Shown here: in pieces, positions 1 through 3,765 of the stretch | Numbering within the stretch: the first letter of the stretch is position 1 | Layout: every line of letters begins with the position of its first letter | From: Campylobacterales bacterium | GTDB taxonomy: Bacteria; Campylobacterota; Campylobacteria; Campylobacterales; JALSKU01 | Assembly: GCA_027038235.1 (NCBI GenBank) | Contig: JALVXV010000298.1 | Coordinates: 1 to 6,196 of the forward strand | Length of the DNA: 6,196 nucleotides | Direction: 5' to 3' | Notes under the pieces: generated by a model | The model's database searches: none | What the model was told of the DNA's origin: nothing | What the model saw: only the letters and a program-made list of their open reading frames with translations | Made by a program: the position numbers and the translations under genes

Positions 1-1367
1 GTTACTAAAACCTTTTCGTTTTTTTCAACTCTTTTTTTTATCTCATCATAAAGCTTTTCTACTTGATACTCACTATCAACCACTTCTACTTCAGGGTCAA
101 GCAGACCTGTGGGTCTTATAATTTGCTCAGCTACATTATCACCTGATAGCTTAAGCTCATACTCATTTGGAGTAGCACTAACAAATAAAAATTGATGGGC
201 TTTTGAGATAAACTCATCAAATTTTAATGGTCTATTATCAAGTGCAGAGGGGAGTCTAAATCCATACTCTACAAGCACCTCTTTTCTACTTCTATCACCT
301 GCATACATTCCACGAAATTGAGGCAGACTTACATGAGATTCATCAACTATCAAAAGATAGTCCTCCCCCATTGCCTCATAATAATCAAACAAAGAGTATG
401 GAGTTTCACCCGGTTTTTTTCCGGTAAGATACCTTGCATAATTCTCTATCCCTTTACAAGAGCCAGTACTCTCTAACATTTCAAGATCAAATTCCACTCT
501 TTGCTTTAATCTTTGATACTCAACTAATTTATTCTCTTTTTTAAAAAAGTTCAACCTCTCTTCAAGCTCCTTTTCTATCTCTTTTATAGCCTCTTTAAGT
601 CTATTTGCTCCTACGATAAATTGATTTGCTGCATAGATGACGACCTTTTTTAACTCTTTGCTTATTCTTTTATTGGTTAGAGCATCAAAATAGTAAATAC
701 TTTCAACTTCATCTCCAAAAAATTCAACCCTTATAACTTCATCCTCTTTATAAGCTGGAAATATATCTATGACATCTCCATTTACTCTAAAATTACCTCT
801 ATCAAAAAAGTTATCATCTCTTTTATATCCCATCTCTACAAGTTTTAAAAGAAGCTCCTTTTGGTTTAGCTCCTGTCCAATTTCTATACTTTGAACCATC
901 TTTTTATATTCATGCGGATTGCCAAGACCATAGTTGGCTGAAACCGAAGCGACACATATTACATCTTTGTAGCTAAGAAGTGAAGCTGTAGCACTAAGTC
1001 TTAATCTTTCAAGCTCTGCATTGATAGAGCTATCTTTTTCTATAAAGAGATCACTTCTTGGTATATAAGCCTCCGGTTGATAGTAGTCATAATAGCTTAT
1101 AAAATACTCCACATGATTTTTTGGAAAAAATCCCTTAAACTCACTATAAAGCTGGGCAGCTAAAGTTTTATTGTGTGTCATAATAAGTGTAGGAAGATCA
1201 CTCTCTTCAATGATTTTAGCCATAGTATAGGTCTTGCCACTACCTGTTACACCTATTAGAGTTTGGTATTTGTTTCCCTCTTTTATACTTATTGATAGCT
1301 TTTGTATAGCCTTTGGCTGATCTCCTTTTGGAGAGAAATTGCTAAATAGTTTAAATCTTTTACTCAT
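1..1367 (-). CDS. uvrB: UvrABC system protein B, 3' end outside the window
   Basis: UvrB is the DNA damage-verifying ATPase of nucleotide excision repair; it is loaded by UvrA and then recruits UvrC for incision. The minus-strand frame opens at ATG 1367-1365 (MSKRFKLFSNFSPKGDQPKA) and stays open for 455 codons to the window edge, about two thirds of the usual 650-670 residues. Visible landmarks are Walker A GVTGSGKT (residues 39-46), the damage-probing beta-hairpin region YYDYYQPEAYIP (92-103), the Walker B-type DESH (342-345), the helicase motif SATP (397-400) and the UvrB signature RPTGLLDP shortly after it. The last codons read KVLVT, the start of helicase domain 2. The C-terminal UvrC-binding region is not visible. 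No strong Shine-Dalgarno precedes the ATG; an extended -10 lies about 20 bases upstream, giving a very short leader. It is divergent from the pilin genes. The identity is secure. Confidence 0.98.
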   Translation of the reverse strand, partial: MSKRFKLFSNFSPKGDQPKAIQKLSISIKEGNKYQTLIGVTGSGKTYTMAKIIEESDLPTLIMTHNKTLAAQLYSEFKGFFPKNHVEYFISYYDYYQPEAYIPRSDLFIEKDSSINAELERLRLSATASLLSYKDVICVASVSANYGLGNPHEYKKMVQSIEIGQELNQKELLLKLVEMGYKRDDNFFDRGNFRVNGDVIDIFPAYKEDEVIRVEFFGDEVESIYYFDALTNKRISKELKKVVIYAANQFIVGANRLKEAIKEIEKELEERLNFFKKENKLVEYQRLKQRVEFDLEMLESTGSCKGIENYARYLTGKKPGETPYSLFDYYEAMGEDYLLIVDESHVSLPQFRGMYAGDRSRKEVLVEYGFRLPSALDNRPLKFDEFISKAHQFLFVSATPNEYELKLSGDNVAEQIIRPTGLLDPEVEVVDSEYQVEKLYDEIKKRVEKNEKVLV

Positions 1368-1387
1368 AATTATCCATTTTTTATAGA

Positions 1388-1393
1388 ATTATA
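1388..1393 (-). promoter_or_regulatory. Extended -10 promoter element of uvrB
   Basis: On the minus strand the sequence reads TTGGTATAAT, a perfect TATAAT preceded by TG plus one base (extended -10). No good -35 hexamer is visible; the upstream stretch is simply AT-rich, as is common for housekeeping promoters of Campylobacterota. Transcription would begin about 14 bases before the uvrB ATG at 1367, so the leader would be very short. I saw no SOS-type operator here. The location and perfect hexamer support the call; the start site itself is inferred. Confidence 0.7.
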
Positions 1394-1423
1394 CCAAAAA
1401 TTAAGGAAAAATTTTATTATTAT

Positions 1424-1452
1424 TTGATAAAATATTTGTCGGTTGTTATAGA
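1424..1452 (+). promoter_or_regulatory. Candidate sigma70-type promoter for prepilin 1
   Basis: TTGATA (1424-1429) and TATAGA (1447-1452) are separated by exactly 17 bases, the classical -35/-10 spacing, and point towards the gene starting at 1517. The transcript would start near 1459 and have a leader of about 58 bases. A second TATAAG at 1489-1494 has no correctly spaced partner. This is a sequence match only. Confidence 0.45.
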
Positions 1453-1516
1453 GTTTTGTTTTTGGAAGGTGATTGAGTAGATTCTATTTATAAGAGCATA
1501 TGTTTATGGAGTAGTT

Positions 1517-2014
1517 GTGAAAAAGAGTGGTTTTACTATGATAGAGCTTATTTTTGTTATAGTTATTTTAGGTATACTAACAGTAGTAGCTATTCCAAAG
1601 TTTATGGCATTAAGAGGTGATATGGATGCAGTTGCTCTATCAAAATATGTACAAAATGCTATCAAGGAGGTGCAAGGATACCCCTTGGCTAAGGGAGGTG
1701 TGGTAAACTTAAGCACAATGTCATATGTGATAGAGTCAATGATACATCAAAATAAAGCAAAAGATACCAATGGTTCATTTACTGGGTGGGGCAATGCTTT
1801 TAGCACAAATTGCATCACAAATGGTAGAATCTCTTCAGTAACTATAGGTACTAATGTGTCAAATAGTAAAGAGGATTGTTTGCAATTTGAGGTAAATAGC
1901 TCTACTTTTTGTGTAAGATTCAATCCAAATGCTACAGGTAATATCTGTAAAAGAGTAAAAAGTATCATAAGAGACACAAATTATACTATCAATGATCATT
2001 TTTTACTGTTTTGA
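1517..2014 (+). CDS. Type IV prepilin/pseudopilin-like protein 1
   Basis: A 165-residue protein with a class III (prepilin) signal. The short basic leader MKKSG is followed by FTMIELIFVIVILGIL, with Gly5 as the -1 residue, Phe6 as +1 and Glu at mature +5; a prepilin peptidase should cut after Gly5 and methylate Phe. The hydrophobic N-terminal helix (about residues 6-27) would anchor it in the inner membrane and pack in a pilus or pseudopilus core. The C-terminal domain has four cysteines (C99, C121, C132, C144). C121 and C144 match, with identical 23-residue spacing, the only two cysteines of prepilin 2 at 2735-3217, and both proteins end in a closely similar RDxNYTI segment. The start is GTG, chosen because it begins the leader and has GGAG (1508-1511) five bases upstream. 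The family is clear; whether it serves a type IV pilus, type II secretion or DNA uptake cannot be told, as no assembly genes are present. Confidence 0.88.
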   Translation: MKKSGFTMIELIFVIVILGILTVVAIPKFMALRGDMDAVALSKYVQNAIKEVQGYPLAKGGVVNLSTMSYVIESMIHQNKAKDTNGSFTGWGNAFSTNCITNGRISSVTIGTNVSNSKEDCLQFEVNSSTFCVRFNPNATGNICKRVKSIIRDTNYTINDHFLLF

Positions 2015-2050
2015 TCTACCAAGATTTTAGAAGAAATTAAGAGAGGAAAC

Positions 2051-2287
2051 ATGCTATTTCAAGAGAGCAATAAGATAAGTACACTTAGTCAAAAGATAGA
2101 TGAGCTTATAAGAAGCTATAAAGAGTTAAAAGAGGAAAATGAAAGACTTAAAAATGAGTTAGCCACTTTAAAAGCAAGTAATGAAGCTAAAGATATCCAT
2201 ATAAGAAGTCTCGAAGAAAAAGTAAATGTAAGTGATATACAAAGTGAAGATATTTTAAGCAAAATAGAGGAAGTACTTAGTAGATAG
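2051..2287 (+). CDS. Small leucine-zipper coiled-coil protein, ZapB-like in form
   Basis: A 78-residue, highly charged protein dominated by one coiled coil. Heptad core positions run without interruption from residue 9 to 58: a positions I9, I16, Y23, N30, L37, N44, I51, V58 and d positions L12, L19, L26, L33, L40, K47, L54. Polar Asn at two a positions favours a two-stranded coil. There is no signal peptide, membrane segment or cysteine, so it is cytoplasmic. Size and architecture match the division protein ZapB (about 80 residues, nearly all coiled coil), and the next gene encodes a ZapA-like protein, ZapB's partner in E. coli. That link is inference: coiled coils resemble each other by chance and I see no diagnostic ZapB motif. 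The start ATG has GAGAGG (2041-2046) at proper spacing. The stop codon lies within the left base of the palindrome at 2282-2400. Confidence 0.72.
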   Translation: MLFQESNKISTLSQKIDELIRSYKELKEENERLKNELATLKASNEAKDIHIRSLEEKVNVSDIQSEDILSKIEEVLSR

Positions 2288-2400
2288 GAGCAAAAGAAAG
2301 GAGTAAAGTGGGGCAGGAGTAAAGGAGTAAAGGGATTTAGGGTTTGGTTTTGCCAAGTTTTTCTTTACACCTTTACCCCACTCCACCTTTGCACCTATCT
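2282..2400. repeat. Long imperfect palindrome with GGAGTAAAG units
   Basis: A 119-nt inverted repeat fills the gap between the coiled-coil and ZapA-like genes. The outer stem pairs 2282-2294 with 2388-2400 (12 of 13 positions) and the inner stem pairs 2316-2332 with 2363-2379 (15 of 17). Between them, GGAGT 2300-2304 can pair with ACTCC 2380-2384, leaving the left arm bulged. The left arm is almost all purine and carries three copies of GGAGTAAAG (2300-2308, 2316-2324, 2324-2332). The right arm is the pyrimidine complement. The 30-nt loop contains a small TTGG/CCAA hairpin. The stem base includes the upstream gene's stop codon and ends four bases before the next gene's ribosome binding site. 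It could be an inserted palindromic repeat element, a structured spacer or a small RNA; the sequence does not decide. Confidence 0.75.
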
Positions 2401-2420
2401 TACGAAGGGAGATTCATCAG

Positions 2421-2639
2421 GTGAAAAAACTAACTATCTCAATAGCTGCCAAACGGTATGATATATCTATCGATGAAGAGTTTGCTTCAACTTTTGAAAA
2501 GGAGATAGATGAGAGCTTTAAAAAGGGTAGCAATGATGTAAAGGCACTTTTGAGTGCCTATGTCAAAAAGAGTTATGAAAAGTTTCTCTTAGAAAGAGAG
2601 ATAGATAGGATCAATGAAAAATTAAAAATTAAAAATTAA
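2421..2639 (+). CDS. Small ZapA-like protein (putative cell-division accessory)
   Basis: A 72-residue cytoplasmic protein. The N-terminal part MKKLTISIAAKRYDISIDEE has the two-strand beta pattern typical of ZapA. It is followed by a mostly helical segment with NDVKALLSAYVKKSYEKF (residues 38-55) and a charged helix that can form a coiled coil (about 53-70). ZapA binds and bundles FtsZ filaments at the division ring. The match rests on fold pattern and on the ZapB-like coiled-coil neighbour; the protein is shorter than E. coli ZapA (109 residues) because the C-terminal coil is reduced. The start is GTG with AAGGGAG (2405-2411) upstream. The last six codons and the stop lie inside a perfect 7-bp tandem repeat, so the C-terminus could vary between strains. 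A structural-only protein of unknown role is the alternative. Confidence 0.7.
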   Translation: MKKLTISIAAKRYDISIDEEFASTFEKEIDESFKKGSNDVKALLSAYVKKSYEKFLLEREIDRINEKLKIKN

Positions 2640-2644
2640 AAATT
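2617..2644 (+). repeat. Tandem repeat, four perfect AAAAATT units
   Basis: Four exact copies of the heptamer AAAAATT run from 2617 to 2644, covering the last codons and the stop (2637-2639) of the ZapA-like gene. Because the unit is not a multiple of three, adding or losing a copy would change the C-terminal residues and the stop position. Confidence 0.9.
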
Positions 2645-2673
2645 TTAAGATATATTTAATCTGATTTAAGATA
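2644..2673 (+). repeat. Direct repeat TTTAAGATA, 21-bp phasing
   Basis: TTTAAGATA occurs at 2644-2652 and 2665-2673, so the copies are offset by 21 bp, two turns of the helix. They lie directly upstream of prepilin 2, and the second overlaps the candidate -10 TAGAAT (2672-2677). The arrangement would suit a regulator bound on one face of the DNA, but AT-rich sequence makes chance copies plausible. Confidence 0.4.
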
Positions 2674-2677
2674 GAAT
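2672..2677 (+). promoter_or_regulatory. Candidate -10 box for prepilin 2
   Basis: TAGAAT lies 58 bases before the prepilin 2 ATG, behind AT-rich DNA with no clear -35. Transcription would start around 2684, a few bases ahead of the hairpin at 2688-2712. Weak evidence by itself. Confidence 0.3.
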
Positions 2678-2687
2678 TATGCATACG

Positions 2688-2712
2688 GAAGATGATAAGT
2701 GTATCATCCTTC
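2688..2712 (+). promoter_or_regulatory. Leader hairpin, terminator-like, upstream of prepilin 2
   Basis: GATGATA (2691-2697) and TATCATC (2702-2708) form a perfect 7-bp stem with an AGTG loop. With C2709 bulged, three more pairs (2688-2690 with 2710-2712) extend it. It is followed by AAA and a run of seven T (2716-2722), which abuts the ribosome binding site AAGGAG (2723-2728). It may be a terminator of the preceding genes, an attenuator, or a 5' stem stabilising the pilin mRNA. A GTG at 2699 inside the loop is in frame with the pilin but is not a credible start. Confidence 0.55.
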
Positions 2713-2722
2713 AAATTTTTTT

Positions 2723-2728
2723 AAGGAG
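2723..2728 (+). promoter_or_regulatory. Ribosome binding site fixing the prepilin 2 start
   Basis: AAGGAG lies six bases before ATG 2735. It decides against the upstream in-frame GTG at 2699, which lacks such a site and would add 12 residues to the prepilin leader. Confidence 0.85.
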
Positions 2729-2734
2729 TTTCTT

Positions 2735-3217
2735 ATGAGAAGAAGTGGTTTTACAATGATCGAATTGATTTTCGTCATCGTTATTCTAGGTATATTAGCG
2801 GCAGTTGCTATCCCAAAATTGATGGCTACAAGAACAGATGCTAAAATAGCAGCAGTTGCTCAACAAGTACAAAGTGCTATAAGTGAGATTCCTGCATATG
2901 TTACCTCTCAAGGCAAAGTTGATAGTAATATAACAACAATGTCACAAGTATTGAAAACAATGGAAAGTCTAGGCAGAGCAACAGATTTCAATCAAACTGC
3001 TGCTGCAAGTCATGGTTTGCCGGGTACTACAGTAGGAGCAACTATCGAAGCACAAAATAATTCTGGTACTCTTGAGGATTGTATTTACATTGATGTAAAT
3101 GTCTCTGCTATGCAAGTAATGGGAAATTCTACTAGCACAGGTGCAATATGTGCTGGTGTAAAAGCAAGAATAAGAGATGCTAACTATACAATTGCTGGAA
3201 GTAGTGTAACATTCTAA
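2735..3217 (+). CDS. Type IV prepilin/pseudopilin-like protein 2
   Basis: A 160-residue prepilin. Leader MRRSG is followed by FTMIELIFVIVILGIL with Gly5 at -1, Phe at +1 and Glu at +5, the full signature for prepilin peptidase cleavage and Phe methylation; the hydrophobic helix spans about residues 6-27. It is a clear paralogue of prepilin 1 (1517-2014). Shared features include the N-terminal 28 residues almost unchanged, a TMSxV motif near residue 68, an EDC motif and a C-terminal RDxNYTI. The cysteine pair C116/C139 has the same 23-residue spacing and probably forms the disulfide loop of the pilin head. It lacks the two additional cysteines of prepilin 1. The mid-domain is rich in small and polar residues (Ala, Ser, Thr), as in secreted surface proteins. 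It ends 10 bases before a terminator-like hairpin. It could build a pilus, pseudopilus or DNA-uptake fibre; the role is not resolvable here. Confidence 0.92.
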   Translation: MRRSGFTMIELIFVIVILGILAAVAIPKLMATRTDAKIAAVAQQVQSAISEIPAYVTSQGKVDSNITTMSQVLKTMESLGRATDFNQTAAASHGLPGTTVGATIEAQNNSGTLEDCIYIDVNVSAMQVMGNSTSTGAICAGVKARIRDANYTIAGSSVTF

Positions 3218-3226
3218 AAAACTTAA

Positions 3227-3253
3227 AAAGAAGCAAGAATTTCTTGCTTCTTT
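3227..3253 (+). terminator. Terminator-like hairpin after prepilin 2
   Basis: AAAGAAGCAAG (3227-3237) pairs perfectly with CTTGCTTCTTT (3243-3253), an 11-bp stem with a five-base AATTT loop, 10 bases after the prepilin 2 stop. The T-tract is short and interrupted (TTTGTT), so termination may be partial. That fits the absence of an evident promoter between here and prepilin 3, which would then depend on read-through. Confidence 0.65.
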
Positions 3254-3284
3254 GTTCCTCTACTAAATAAAAAGGTTATCCATT

Positions 3285-3755
3285 TTGAAGAGTATCAGAT
3301 CTGCTTTTACTATGCTTGAGCTTGTTTTTGTCATCGTTGTTATCGGTATATTGGCAGCTATTGCTGTGCCTAGGCTGATGGTGACTAGAAATGATGCTGT
3401 TATAGTAAAAGGAAAGAGTCAAGTCTCAGCTATAAGAAATGGAATATCTTTGCAAAAGTCAAAAAATATGCTAAGAGGTGATTCTACACCATATCCAGAT
3501 AGCTTAGATAGTGTTACATCTTACAATACAGATGATCAAAAGCTCTTCTACTTTAGTGATGGAAATAGTTCAAATATACTTGAATACCCAATATATTCAA
3601 AAAAAGATGCTGATGGGCATTGGGTAAAGATAGCAGCAAACCAGTATGCTTTTTATGTAACCAATGATACAAATGTAAGCTTTGATTATAATTCTTCTAC
3701 AGGAATTTTTGACTGCAATCATACAGATTCAAACTGTAAAAAACTAACCCAATAG
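3285..3755 (+). CDS. Type IV prepilin/pseudopilin-like protein 3
   Basis: A 156-residue prepilin-like protein. The leader MKSIRSA ends in Ala instead of the usual Gly, followed by FTMLELVFVIVVIGIL with Glu at mature +5; the hydrophobic helix covers about residues 8-29. After AVPRLMVTRND the globular domain differs from prepilins 1 and 2, with many Asn, Asp, Ser and Tyr, and ends in a small cysteine loop C144-X6-C151 just before the C-terminus, a layout frequent in pilin D-regions. Start TTG is chosen because it opens the leader; AAAAAGG (ending at 3275) lies nine bases upstream, and no ATG gives a plausible leader. The gene sits 11 bases before the inferred priA start, with the TAG stop overlapping the priA ribosome binding site, so the two are probably co-translated. 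A minor pseudopilin of a transformation or secretion machine is a reasonable guess, not shown. Confidence 0.88.
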   Translation: MKSIRSAFTMLELVFVIVVIGILAAIAVPRLMVTRNDAVIVKGKSQVSAIRNGISLQKSKNMLRGDSTPYPDSLDSVTSYNTDDQKLFYFSDGNSSNILEYPIYSKKDADGHWVKIAANQYAFYVTNDTNVSFDYNSSTGIFDCNHTDSNCKKLTQ

Positions 3756-3757
3756 GA
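3754..3757 (+). promoter_or_regulatory. Ribosome binding site for the inferred priA start
   Basis: AGGA overlaps the prepilin 3 stop codon and lies eight bases before the ATA codon at 3766. By contrast, the 20 bases before the TTG at 3811 are pyrimidine-rich (CTACCTCTCTCCCCT) and contain no Shine-Dalgarno match, which argues that translation begins upstream. Confidence 0.5.
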
Positions 3758-3765
3758 TATAAAAG

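Noticed and set aside
1462..1485. Sigma54-type promoter around TTTGGAAGGTGATTGAG before prepilin 1
   Set aside because: GG is present but no GC follows at the required spacing.
1504..1716. Minus-strand open frame opposite prepilin 1
   Set aside because: It lies opposite a well-supported prepilin, and its translation has no recognisable domain; an antisense shadow.
1747..1977. Second minus-strand open frame opposite prepilin 1
   Set aside because: Overlaps the conserved cysteine region of the pilin; no ribosome binding site or recognisable domain.
2343..2362. Small TTGG/CCAA hairpin followed by five Ts, as a terminator after the coiled-coil gene
   Set aside because: The stem is only 4-5 bp and sits in the loop of a much larger palindrome; too weak alone.
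2282..2400. 6S RNA, suggested by a long hairpin next to a zapA-like gene as in gammaproteobacteria
   Set aside because: The hairpin lies upstream, not downstream, of the gene, is only about 120 nt, consists of repeated GGAGTAAAG units, and has no convincing central bubble.
2699..2734. Upstream GTG 2699 as the start of prepilin 2
   Set aside because: It lies inside a hairpin loop, has no ribosome binding site, and would give an untypically long leader; ATG 2735 has AAGGAG at six bases.
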